Source: Pseudoalteromonas piratica
GTDB taxonomy: Bacteria > Pseudomonadota > Gammaproteobacteria > Enterobacterales > Alteromonadaceae
Length of the DNA stretch: 64,000 bases
Assembly: GCF_000788395.1 (NCBI RefSeq)
Contig: NZ_CP009889.1
Span: 558,001 to 622,000, forward strand
Direction: 5' to 3'
A program made the translations under genes and the position numbers. A model generated the notes under the pieces. The model made no database searches, was not told where the DNA came from, and was given only the letters and a program-made list of their open reading frames with translations. Below are positions 18,757 through 26,247 of the stretch, piece after piece (the first letter of the stretch is position 1; every line of letters starts with the position of its first letter).

Positions 18757-19266
18757 TTAAAAACTTGCGAGTATCGCCAGCATACTTGCTAGCAAGTTAT
18801 GTAACCCATGAATACACGCAGTTATGCAAAAAGCATGTTTTTTAGAATGCGTTTCCCAAGTTAAAAAAGCAACTGAAAAAATAACAAATGGGATAAAAGT
18901 AAATATCCCCCAGATTGGCATGGCAAGCGAATGCAAACAGAACCAAACTAAGGTATTAATAAATACTGCTGCCCAAAAACTAATTGTAAAGCGTTTGATA
19001 AGTTTGAAAATTGGAAACATTAGCAGTGTTTCAGCGAGAGGGGAAAATATCACAAAACCCAAAAAATCGATCAATTGCCATGCTTCATCTGATTCTTCTG
19101 TATCGTAATAAGACGAAAAATCAAAAAGCTGGGTAACAATTAATGCAACGGTTAATGCGCTAATAAAAGACACTAAAGCAGCTTTTATAATATACACAGC
19201 TTTATTTTCAGATTGTGTTAAGAGGGAATTTAATAAAGCGGCATACCATACTTTGATAACTAACAT
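18757..19266 (-). CDS. Divergent CPBP (Abi)-like intramembrane protein
   Basis: A 169-residue membrane protein resembling the CPBP intramembrane protease family (Rce1/Abi). The three membrane motifs can be traced. Motif 1 appears as SPLAETLLMF, where the family has E-E-x-x-x-R; here only one Glu remains and no Arg. Motif 2 is WFCLHSL (F-x-x-x-H type). Motif 3 is CIHGLHNLL (H-x-x-x-N/D/B). Loss of the second Glu and the Arg weakens the case for protease activity. The protein may be a diverged or inactive member. It has four to five hydrophobic helices. Confidence 0.55.
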   Translation of the reverse strand: MLVIKVWYAALLNSLLTQSENKAVYIIKAALVSFISALTVALIVTQLFDFSSYYDTEESDEAWQLIDFLGFVIFSPLAETLLMFPIFKLIKRFTISFWAAVFINTLVWFCLHSLAMPIWGIFTFIPFVIFSVAFLTWETHSKKHAFCITACIHGLHNLLASMLAILASF

Positions 19267-19369
19267 TTAAAATCCATTTCATGTTGCAGTATTGAGTAAA
19301 TCCATTTAAATAAGGCATAAGCTAATAACTTTCAGGCGTTTTCTCAACATACGAAAACGATTTAATAGA

Positions 19370-19840
19370 TCAATTATCAGTTTTATGGCGATCTAAGAAA
19401 GGTTTCACACGTTCCATTAAAAGGAATTGTTTTGATTGTGCTTCCTGCATGCCAATTTGCGCGCCTTTTTGCATCAGAAAAGCAGAATTATCTAAGAATT
19501 TTTTGCCGACTGGGGATTGGTAGAATTGTGTTATTTCTCTAATTTCACTGTTGCTAAATATTTGCATATAAAGTGCTTTTAAATCATTAAGCATTTTTTC
19601 ATGTTCTAAATCTTGTTCAAACCATGAACGAAAAATAGACTTTAACTCTTCTTTTGCATTTTCATCCAACTTATTTTGCATTGTGATTTGATCAACGATT
19701 GGCAACATTGCTTCAAAACCACCTGTAAGTTGCTTATCCATAGACATTACTCTGAACATCTCATCTATGGGAGCTTCTTGTGCCATGGTGACAGGTGATG
19801 ATGCTAAAAGCATCAAAGGCAAAATAAGTTGTTTTATCAT
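19370..19840 (-). CDS. Exported DUF2059 protein
   Basis: A 156-residue protein with a signal peptide of about 20 residues ending in TMAQ-type sequence, so periplasmic. The C-terminal half carries the DUF2059 pattern: IREITQFYQSPVGKKFLD followed by a helix with MQKG. The rest is helical. Function of the family is unknown. AAGGAAAG sits upstream of the ATG. It follows the glrR gene on the same strand with 163 bases and a strong inverted repeat between them, so it is probably separately transcribed. Confidence 0.8.
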   Translation of the reverse strand: MIKQLILPLMLLASSPVTMAQEAPIDEMFRVMSMDKQLTGGFEAMLPIVDQITMQNKLDENAKEELKSIFRSWFEQDLEHEKMLNDLKALYMQIFSNSEIREITQFYQSPVGKKFLDNSAFLMQKGAQIGMQEAQSKQFLLMERVKPFLDRHKTDN

Positions 19841-19951
19841 GTGCTTTCCTTATTCAATATTTTGATAATTTTTTGAGTATTCGCGAAATAAAATAAAAGA
19901 AGCCTGAGCCATAAAAATTAACAAACAACCAAGCATTGAGTTAGTTTTTTA

Positions 19952-20005
19952 AGTGTTACAGCTGCCTTTAATGACTACAAGGCTAAAAGCAGCTACTGTA
20001 ACACT
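19952..20005. repeat. Long inverted repeat overlapping the glrR stop codon
   Basis: AGTGTTACAG at the left pairs with CTGTAACACT at the right, and the inner CTGC..TTTA segment pairs with TAAAAGCAG, giving an imperfect stem of about 19 bp around a 13-base loop. The right arm includes part of the glrR stop. No clear T-run follows in either direction, so it is more likely an mRNA 3'-end stabilising hairpin than a classical terminator. Confidence 0.6.
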
Positions 20006-21338
20006 AATCATTATTTATTTCGTGTTTTTTCATTAACTTATAAAAGTCTGAACGATTACGCTGGGCAAGCTTTGCAGCTTCCGACACATTACCGCCAGAA
20101 AGCGCTAACACTTTTTGAATATAGTCATATTCAAACTGGCGTTTAGCTTCATTTAAACCAATAAATGCATTGTGTGTTTCATTTGAGTCGGGCAGGGCTT
20201 TTGCAACCACATCTTCAGTGATGATTTTGCCAGCGCTAATGGCAATACAATGCTCTACAATATTATGAAGTTGGCGCACATTACCAGGCCAATCGTAGCT
20301 TAATAAACGGGTAATACTTTGCGGGTTGAATTGTTTGTCATCATTAGTAAGTTTGTGCAGAAAGCGCGTTGCTAAAAGAGGAATATCATCAAGGCGCTCT
20401 TTTAAACTCGGTAACGTAATAGACACCACATTAAGGCGATAGTACAAATCTTCACGAAATTGATTATCTTTAACCGCTTGAACAATGTCTTTATGGCTGG
20501 CAGAAACCACCCGGATATTAACATCTTGCTCTAACTGACTGCCAACCGGCCTCACTTTCTTTTCTTGTAATACGCGCAGTAATTTTACTTGTAAATCGAG
20601 CGGCATATCGCCAATTTCATCTAAAAATAGGGTGCCGCCGTTGGCTGCTTGAACGAGGCCTTGTTTGTCACTTACGGCGCCCGTAAACGCCCCTTTAGTG
20701 TGGCCGAACAATTCTGATTCAAGTAGGTGACCTGGCATGGCACCACAATTTATTGCGATAAAGGGGCCGTTCGCTTGCTCACTTGCAAGGTGAATGGCCT
20801 TTGCTGCGACTTCTTTACCGCTGCCACTTTGGCCTTGTATGAGAATATTCACTTTGCTGTTAGCAAGCGCTTTAATTTGTTGCACCAGTTGGTGCATTAT
20901 TTCGCTTTGATAGAGCAATCCATGGAAATTGTTTGGTTCGGCTCCAACCTGTTGCTTTACCTTACCTTTTAGGGTTTTTTCTATCACGTCCAACATCAGT
21001 TGGCTATCGATAGGCTTGGTTAGAAAACTAACAAATCCCTGATGCATAGCATCCACGGCATCAGGGATTGACCCATGGGCAGTCATCATAATAACAGGTA
21101 AGCCTGTATAAAATTTCTTAATTTCTTGGTTAAGTGCAAAACCATCCATATTGGCCATTTTAAAATCGGTTATGACTAAATCTATGGCTGTTTGCTTGAG
21201 TATTGAGAGAGCTTGGTTGCCATTTTCAGCGACTGTAACGTGATAACCATGGCTTTCTAATCGCATGGCTAAGAGCTCGGCAAGCGCAGTGTCATCATCT
21301 ACAAGTAATAGGCTGGCGGGTAAAGCGTTATTATTCAT
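20004..21338 (-). CDS. glrR: Sigma-54-dependent response regulator GlrR (QseF-like)
   Basis: A 444-residue NtrC-type activator. Receiver domain at about 1-120 with phospho-acceptor Asp58 in VITDFKMANMDG. AAA+ domain at about 140-370 with Walker A GQSGSGKEVAA and the sigma-54 contact loop GAFTGA. A C-terminal Fis-type helix-turn-helix at about 395-440 (GGNVSEAAKLAQRNRSDFYK) closely follows the E. coli GlrR pattern. It should activate sigma-54 promoters from upstream sites with TGT-N12-ACA geometry; two such sites and a sigma-54 promoter lie beside the operon. Third gene of the glrK-qseG-glrR unit, nine bases after the lipoprotein stop. AAAGGAA precedes the ATG. Confidence 0.9.
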   Translation of the reverse strand: MNNNALPASLLLVDDDTALAELLAMRLESHGYHVTVAENGNQALSILKQTAIDLVITDFKMANMDGFALNQEIKKFYTGLPVIMMTAHGSIPDAVDAMHQGFVSFLTKPIDSQLMLDVIEKTLKGKVKQQVGAEPNNFHGLLYQSEIMHQLVQQIKALANSKVNILIQGQSGSGKEVAAKAIHLASEQANGPFIAINCGAMPGHLLESELFGHTKGAFTGAVSDKQGLVQAANGGTLFLDEIGDMPLDLQVKLLRVLQEKKVRPVGSQLEQDVNIRVVSASHKDIVQAVKDNQFREDLYYRLNVVSITLPSLKERLDDIPLLATRFLHKLTNDDKQFNPQSITRLLSYDWPGNVRQLHNIVEHCIAISAGKIITEDVVAKALPDSNETHNAFIGLNEAKRQFEYDYIQKVLALSGGNVSEAAKLAQRNRSDFYKLMKKHEINND

Positions 21339-21347
21339 AATGTTCCT

Positions 21348-21818
21348 TTACAGAGAGCTTTCCAGCCGCTGCTTTTCAATATCTACAAGTTTTTGTTTTA
21401 ATTCAATTAATTGCTTTTGTAATTCTAATAGTTGCTGTTCGTGCTTTTGTGCTTTTGAATCGGAATAAAAATTAGTGATTTTTTGCTCACGTAAATTTTT
21501 TGTATGCCAAGTTAGCGAAGCATACCAAGTGTTGTAGTCATTGGGCCAATTTGATGTCGTCTCAATTTCACTAATTAGTTTGAGTTGTTTATTAGTCGAG
21601 TCAGTAGCACAAAATTCCCTAATAAACCCCTCAAGTTGCTGATTTTCAATATGTGGTTTAGCAGTCTCATTTTCGCAAATACTTAAAAAAGCCAACATGA
21701 TTTGCGTAATGGGTTGTTGGCTTACTTGTTGTGTTGTTGGTTGCTGTTGAGTTGGCGTTAGGGAACATGCCGATGCAACAGTAATTAAACTTAATAATAC
21801 TATTCTTTTAATGATCAT
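21348..21818 (-). CDS. qseG: QseG-like outer membrane lipoprotein
   Basis: A 156-residue lipoprotein: MIIKRIVLLSLITVASAC is a signal peptide with an A-S-A-C lipobox, followed by a Gln/Thr/Pro-rich linker and a helical domain. The C-terminal 35 residues are a coiled coil rich in Gln, Leu and Lys. In enterobacteria QseG sits between glrK and glrR and feeds envelope information to the kinase; the order is the same here. The ATG at 21818 overlaps the kinase stop as ATGA, indicating translational coupling; longer in-frame readings upstream lie in the kinase gene and lack a signal peptide. Identification rests on position and type more than on sequence. Confidence 0.75.
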   Translation of the reverse strand: MIIKRIVLLSLITVASACSLTPTQQQPTTQQVSQQPITQIMLAFLSICENETAKPHIENQQLEGFIREFCATDSTNKQLKLISEIETTSNWPNDYNTWYASLTWHTKNLREQKITNFYSDSKAQKHEQQLLELQKQLIELKQKLVDIEKQRLESSL

Positions 21819-23170
21819 AATTGTCGCGGAAAAGTGATTAAAATATTTGCGCCTGGATCGTTTTCTAGCCATTTTATATCGCCTTGCAACTGTTTTACAC
21901 ACTCAGAAACAATCGCTAAACCAAGGCCTGAACCGAGCGCATTCTTGCTATGTTTACTTTGATAAAACGGTTGAAATAATAAATGCGCATCGTCGGGCTC
22001 AATACCTGCACCGTCATCTATAACATTTAACTCAATGGTATTGTTATTTTGAGTAATGTAAACATTTACGCTGTGGCTTGCATGAATTATTGCATTGCTA
22101 ATCAATTGGGTCAGTATTAGTTTGCATGGCAAATAAGGCACTGTACTCGATGTATTTATATGCCAGTACACATCTACATGGTGGTGTTCAATGGTATCAC
22201 TTAAATGACGATTAATTTCTTCTTCTAACGTTGTCAGTTGTGTTAATTGTTGTAAGCTTTCTGGGTGACTGGCCGCACTGTAATTAAGCAGGTCGTCGAT
22301 CATGCGAGATAATTTCCCCACTGACTGTTCCATTATGGTTAAAATACGGCTTTGCTTCTGGGTGATATCTCCCAATAGCCGGCTGTTTAATAAACTACTG
22401 CCTTCATTAATTGACGCGAGAGGGGTTTTTAATTCATGTGTAACATGGCGCAAAAATGTTTCTTTTTGTTGTTGCACACGTTTTAATTCTAATCTTAGCC
22501 AGTCCAGCTTTGTGCCAAGCTGTTGTAGCTCATAACTGCCCGTTAAATGAATTGGCGTTTCAAGTTTTCCCCGCCCAACGTCTGATAAAACAGTTTCGAC
22601 TTGGTTTAATTGGCGGCAAATTCTAAAAATTAAAAACGAACTTATAATCACTAGTATGGGAAGTAAAAATACTAAACCAATTAAAAACTCAGTTTGTAAT
22701 GCTTTAAATTGGCTGTTTTTTTCAGCCAGTCGATCGTCAAGGTTGCGATCAAAGAGCGCATCAAATTGGTTTAATTGAGAGACTAGTTTGGCAAATTCAT
22801 CAGCGCTTTCGATGTTATTAATTAGTGTTTGTTGCCATTTTGCAACAAAATCTGTTCCTGCCAGTTTAGATTTTAAAATTTTGATGCGTGTAAGTGTATT
22901 TTGCCATTTTTGCTCAATGCTTTTTTGAAGCTGTTCACTTTCTAAAAGCTGATTATTTCTAAGCGCTTTTTCTATGTCACTGACAGCTTCTTTTACAGCA
23001 TTAAACTCTAACATAAGTTCTTGATTTTCATCATATACCAAGAGGGTTTCTTGCTGATGGTAAGAAATGCTTTGTGCATACCATAAGGTTAACAACACAA
23101 TGGGTAATACACCTACCAGCATGGCGACAAGTGCTTGTTTTTGTAATGACTGAGAAAAAAATCGTTTCAC
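21815..23170 (-). CDS. glrK: Sensor histidine kinase GlrK (QseE-like)
   Basis: A 451-residue membrane kinase. Two membrane helices (about 9-29 and 160-180) bracket a helical periplasmic domain of about 130 residues, then HAMP, then HisKA with His245 in HVTHELKTPLASI, which is the GlrK/QseE pattern. The ATPase domain has LISNAIIHAS, DDGAGI and GSGLGLAIV boxes. The start is GTG at 23170 with AAGG upstream. First gene of the operon; its promoter must lie in the 346-base region shared with the divergent EF-hand genes. Confidence 0.88.
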   Translation of the reverse strand: MKRFFSQSLQKQALVAMLVGVLPIVLLTLWYAQSISYHQQETLLVYDENQELMLEFNAVKEAVSDIEKALRNNQLLESEQLQKSIEQKWQNTLTRIKILKSKLAGTDFVAKWQQTLINNIESADEFAKLVSQLNQFDALFDRNLDDRLAEKNSQFKALQTEFLIGLVFLLPILVIISSFLIFRICRQLNQVETVLSDVGRGKLETPIHLTGSYELQQLGTKLDWLRLELKRVQQQKETFLRHVTHELKTPLASINEGSSLLNSRLLGDITQKQSRILTIMEQSVGKLSRMIDDLLNYSAASHPESLQQLTQLTTLEEEINRHLSDTIEHHHVDVYWHINTSSTVPYLPCKLILTQLISNAIIHASHSVNVYITQNNNTIELNVIDDGAGIEPDDAHLLFQPFYQSKHSKNALGSGLGLAIVSECVKQLQGDIKWLENDPGANILITFPRQL

Positions 23171-23238
23171 TAAAAAACCTTAATTAATGTCCACTAAATG
23201 AACATGTTGTTAGATTGAAAATGCACTATCAAATTACC

Positions 23239-23258
23239 TTGTTGCAAAATGGCAACAA
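23239..23258. promoter_or_regulatory. Inverted repeat, candidate GlrR enhancer site 1
   Basis: TTGTTGC and GCAACAA are perfect 7-base arms around a 6-base spacer. The inner form TGTTGC-N6-GCAACA has the same 18-base span as the E. coli GlrR site TGTC-N10-GACA, sharing TGT-N12-ACA. It lies about 150 bases upstream of the sigma-54 promoter and about 70 from the glrK start. Confidence 0.7.
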
Positions 23259-23304
23259 TTTAAATCTTTGATATTATTGTGTTTTATTTAAAAGGGGGTC
23301 AATG

Positions 23305-23322
23305 TGTTGCTATTTGGCAACA
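23305..23322. promoter_or_regulatory. Inverted repeat, candidate GlrR enhancer site 2
   Basis: TGTTGC and GCAACA with a 6-base spacer, the same motif as the site at 23239-23258. The centres of the two sites are 65 bases apart, close to six helical turns, so they lie on the same face of the DNA. This site is about 80 bases upstream of the sigma-54 promoter. Confidence 0.7.
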
Positions 23323-23395
23323 GATTTTTCCATGTTTTTTACTCTTCTTACCAAAATCTTTATATAACTCATTGTTTTTATGGCTATTTAAAAAG

Positions 23396-23413
23396 TTGGC
23401 ACCAAAGTTGGAA
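23396..23413 (+). promoter_or_regulatory. Sigma-54 promoter for the EF-hand genes
   Basis: TTGGCACCAAAGTTGGAA fits the sigma-54 consensus TGGCAC-N5-TTGC-W in every fixed position except the -12 C, which is G. The -24 GG is at 23398-23399 and the -12 element at 23408-23411. Transcription would begin near 23422, leaving a leader of about 95 bases before the first EF-hand gene. Confidence 0.75.
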
Positions 23414-23516
23414 TATGCCTAGTGTCAGTGCGAAAGCATACAACACGAATAAGCTTATCAAATGTATTTTGTTTTAAGCAAAAATTAACTGGTTTCCAAT
23501 TTAGGGGGAAATACCT

Positions 23517-23741
23517 ATGCAAATTAGAGCAATTGCATATTTAACAGCGGTACTTGGTGTTGCTGCATTTAACACTCAAGCAAGCTCACTTTTTAGCGAA
23601 TTAGATTCAAACAATGATGGTTACATTTCTGAAGTTGAAGCAGGTGTGAATAGCATGTTGTCAGCAGCATTCGACGCACTAGACGTTAACGAAGACGCAA
23701 AATTAAGCAAAGAAGAGTTTACAGCCTTTAAAGGCGAATAA
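23517..23741 (+). CDS. Small exported EF-hand protein 1
   Basis: A 74-residue protein with a signal peptide of about 22 residues ending in TQASS, leaving a mature protein of about 52 residues made of one EF-hand pair. Loop 1 is DSNNDGYISEVE and loop 2 is DVNEDAKLSKEE, each a 12-residue calcium loop with Asp at positions 1 and 5 and Glu at 12. Loop 2 has Ala instead of Gly at position 6, which may lower affinity. A strong AGGGGGA precedes the ATG. It is the first of three tandem EF-hand genes behind a sigma-54 promoter. Confidence 0.85.
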   Translation: MQIRAIAYLTAVLGVAAFNTQASSLFSELDSNNDGYISEVEAGVNSMLSAAFDALDVNEDAKLSKEEFTAFKGE

Positions 23742-23809
23742 ATTTAACAATGGGGAAGTGCGCTACTTTCCAATTAAATACCCAAAACTAAAGATGAAAG
23801 GAAATTAAA

Positions 23810-24025
23810 ATGAAAAAATTAGTTATGTCAGCAATGATTGTTGCCAGTTCATTCTCAGTTGTTGCAGCAGATGATTTTGCAACCTTAGATGTTGATAACA
23901 GTGGCACGATCACCAAAGAAGAAGCGATGCAAAATGTGTCTCTCGTTCACCAATTCAAAGAGTTAGATAAAAACAGTGATGGTGAATTAAGCAAAGAGGA
24001 GTTTGCTAACTTTAAAGCATCTTAA
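23810..24025 (+). CDS. Small exported EF-hand protein 2
   Basis: A 71-residue protein: signal peptide of about 20 residues ending VVAAD, then a single EF-hand pair. Loops DVDNSGTITKEE and DKNSDGELSKEE both have the full set of Asp/Asn/Ser ligands, Gly at position 6 and Glu at position 12, so both should bind calcium. The mature sequence resembles that of the gene 68 bases upstream, sharing the ending SKEEF-x-x-F-K. AAAGGA precedes the ATG. Confidence 0.87.
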   Translation: MKKLVMSAMIVASSFSVVAADDFATLDVDNSGTITKEEAMQNVSLVHQFKELDKNSDGELSKEEFANFKAS

Positions 24026-24054
24026 ACCAAAAGCTTCCTGGATATCCGTTTTAC

Positions 24055-24110
24055 AGTCGGGCTCGCTTTTACTCCTTGTAATCAGTATGCCGAGTGAGTC
24101 CGACTTTTTT
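24055..24110 (+). terminator. Probable terminator between EF-hand genes 2 and 3
   Basis: AGTCGGGCTC at 24055-24064 pairs with GAGTCCGACT at 24096-24105 with one mismatch, followed by TTTTTT. The loop is long (about 31 bases), so termination may be partial. It would lower expression of the third EF-hand gene relative to the first two. Confidence 0.65.
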
Positions 24111-24133
24111 GAAATAAAAGAGTTGTAAGTGAA

Positions 24134-24358
24134 ATGAAAAAGGCGTTTGTGCTCGCTATTTCCATCTATATTATGTTATTTGCCTCAGTTAAAGCTGCCG
24201 CTGACCACGAATTCGCATGGTTTGATAAAGACAGCAATGGCTCGATAAGTTTGCTCGAGGCTAAATTAAATCATACATTATACGAACAATTTACCAATTT
24301 AGACCTTGATAGCAGTGGCGACTTAAGTGCCAGCGAGTTTGCTTATTTCACAGGATAA
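24134..24358 (+). CDS. Small exported EF-hand protein 3
   Basis: A 74-residue protein with a signal peptide of about 22 residues (MKKAFVLAISIYIMLFAS) and one EF-hand pair. The loops are DKDSNGSISLLE and DLDSSGDLSASE, both with intact ligands and Gly at position 6. It ends S-E-F-A-Y-F, matching the F-x-x-F endings of the two upstream copies. It lies just after the hairpin at 24055-24110, so it is expressed by read-through or from its own unseen promoter. Confidence 0.85.
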   Translation: MKKAFVLAISIYIMLFASVKAAADHEFAWFDKDSNGSISLLEAKLNHTLYEQFTNLDLDSSGDLSASEFAYFTG

Positions 24359-24512
24359 AAAGAATCAACCCTCCCTAGTGCGGCCTGAACTATTTTTTGT
24401 TGGACATGAATATTTTTATGGCTGCACTATTTCTATCTTTGTTTTAAAAATAGTTTTCTTTTGAATGTGTTTAGGTAAGCTGTTGCTTACCCAGTTTTTA
24501 GAAGCAAATACT

Positions 24513-24983
24513 ATGACGCCAGCAATTAAAACAGCTGAAAAAGCTAAAATAATGTTTTCTGTTCATCAATACGAACATGACAGCAGTGTAGCTTCATTTG
24601 GTTTAGAAGCGAGTGAGAAGCTCGGCATATCTGCGGCATCAGTCTTTAAAACGTTGGTTGCTAGTTTAGACACTGGTGAGTTGGTTGTAGCGATTATCCC
24701 CGTTGATAAAAAGCTTAATTTGAAAGCTGTGGCGAAGGCGAGTAAAGCAAAAAAAGCAAAAATGGCTGATCCGCTCGATGTTGAACGCTCAACAGGCTAT
24801 ATACTTGGCGGCGTTAGCCCCCTGGGTCAAAAAAAACGACTTAAAACCTTGCTTGATGACTCAGCTAAAGAACAAGCCACTATTTATGTGAGCGCCGGCC
24901 GCCGGGGCTTAGAAATTGAGCTCGCTCCAAGTGATCTAATTACACTCACAAAGGGCCTATTTACATCGCTTAGGGCTGAATAA
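24513..24983 (+). CDS. ybaK: Cys-tRNA(Pro)/Cys-tRNA(Cys) deacylase, YbaK/EbsC family
   Basis: A 156-residue editing enzyme that removes cysteine from mischarged tRNA(Pro). The start MTPAIKTAEKAKI is at 24513; a reading from 24465 adds residues that do not fit the family. Typical landmarks are YEHDSS near residue 24, LGISAASVFKTLVA (with the conserved K-T-L), AIIPVDKKLNLKAVAKA, TGYILGGVSPLGQKK (G-x-x-x-P-x-G) and the C-terminal GRRGLEIELAP. Length is normal for YbaK. It is independent of the EF-hand genes upstream. Confidence 0.92.
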   Translation: MTPAIKTAEKAKIMFSVHQYEHDSSVASFGLEASEKLGISAASVFKTLVASLDTGELVVAIIPVDKKLNLKAVAKASKAKKAKMADPLDVERSTGYILGGVSPLGQKKRLKTLLDDSAKEQATIYVSAGRRGLEIELAPSDLITLTKGLFTSLRAE

Positions 24984-25061
24984 ACGCGCCGCCATTTCCA
25001 TAATATCCGCTGTTATTTGTCATTGAACTTTCATATTTCCACAGACTTTTTATGTTTAAAT

Positions 25062-25081
25062 AATCTGGACTATACCAGATT
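25062..25081. promoter_or_regulatory. GntR-type operator in front of phnW
   Basis: AATCTGG and CCAGATT are perfect 7-base arms flanking ACTATA. The core CTGGACTATACCAG matches the operator style of GntR/UTRA repressors (TGGTCTAGACCA type) and resembles the site at 34851-34862. It ends 13 bases before the phnW start, so a bound repressor would block the promoter or the start region. Confidence 0.75.
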
Positions 25082-25093
25082 GGAATTTTAGAA

Positions 25094-26194
25094 ATGAATG
25101 AATACTTGTTATTGACGCCGGGCCCACTTTCAACCAGTGAGGCAGTTAAACAGGCTATGCTAAAGGACTGGTGCACTTGGGATGACGACTATAACATTGA
25201 GATTGTGCAGGCGATCCGCGCTAAACTCACTGCACTTGCAAGTAATACTGATGATTTTACGAGTGTTTTAATGCAAGGAAGTGGTACAGCAAGCGTTGAG
25301 TCAGCACTTGGCAGTTTAATTAAAAACACCGATAAACTGCTCATTATTAACAATGGTGCTTATGGTAAGCGTATCGCTGAAATTGCTAATTATCTAAATA
25401 TCAATGCCATAGTACTTAATTTAAATGAAACTCAGCTGCCAAACATGGCAGAGGTTGAAGAGCAGTTACAAGCGCACAGTGATATTACTCATATTGCAAT
25501 GGTGCACTGCGAAACCACCACGGGCATGCTTAACCCGGTTGCAGAAATGGGCGCGCTTGCTAAAAAGTACCATAAAACCTTTATATTAGATGCTATGAGC
25601 AGCTTTGGTGGTATTGAGTTGAATATGGCTGAACTTCACATAGATGTGCTTATCAGCTCTGCCAATAAATGTATTCAAGGTGTACCGGGTTTTGGTTTTG
25701 TGATTGTTAAAAAGACAATTATTGAAAAGTGCCAAGGTATTGCACGTTCACTTAGCTTAGATTTGCACGCGCAGTGGAAAACCATGGAAGAGCACAATGG
25801 AAAGTGGCGTTTCACCTCACCGACCCATGTAGTAAGAGCTTTCTATCAAGCGCTTTTGGAACTTGAAGAGGAAGGCGGTGTTAAAGCGCGCTATAACCGT
25901 TACAAAACAAATCAACAGCGTTTAGTTGATGGTATGCACACACTTGGATTTGAGACCTTGCTAGCGAAAGAGCTGCATTCGCCGATTATCACCTCGTTCT
26001 ATTCACCAACCAGTAATAAATACAATTTTGCTTTGTTTTACAGTGCATTAAAAGAGCAAGGGTTTGTTATTTATCCAGGGAAAGTATCTGATGCTGATTG
26101 TTTTCGTATTGGTAATATTGGCGAGATTTACCCAAATGATATTGAGCGACTACTTAGCGCAATAGAGCGCAGCCGGTTTTGGTTAGAAGCATAA
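25094..26194 (+). CDS. phnW: 2-aminoethylphosphonate:pyruvate transaminase
   Basis: A 366-residue class V aminotransferase that converts AEP and pyruvate to phosphonoacetaldehyde and alanine, the first step of the PhnW-PhnX pathway. The start [20 protein letters not shown] and [10 protein letters not shown] are the standard PhnW beginning. PLP-site landmarks are [29 protein letters not shown] and the Schiff-base lysine in [14 protein letters not shown]-terminal [11 protein letters not shown] is typical. It is transcribed opposite to the rest of the phosphonate genes, which lie beyond the diguanylate cyclase. A GntR-type operator overlaps its promoter region. Confidence 0.95.
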   Translation: MNEYLLLTPGPLSTSEAVKQAMLKDWCTWDDDYNIEIVQAIRAKLTALASNTDDFTSVLMQGSGTASVESALGSLIKNTDKLLIINNGAYGKRIAEIANYLNINAIVLNLNETQLPNMAEVEEQLQAHSDITHIAMVHCETTTGMLNPVAEMGALAKKYHKTFILDAMSSFGGIELNMAELHIDVLISSANKCIQGVPGFGFVIVKKTIIEKCQGIARSLSLDLHAQWKTMEEHNGKWRFTSPTHVVRAFYQALLELEEEGGVKARYNRYKTNQQRLVDGMHTLGFETLLAKELHSPIITSFYSPTSNKYNFALFYSALKEQGFVIYPGKVSDADCFRIGNIGEIYPNDIERLLSAIERSRFWLEA

Positions 26195-26247
26195 AAAATG
26201 CTTCATTAGGTAAAAGGTAATAGCCAAACACTATTACCTTTTGAGTG

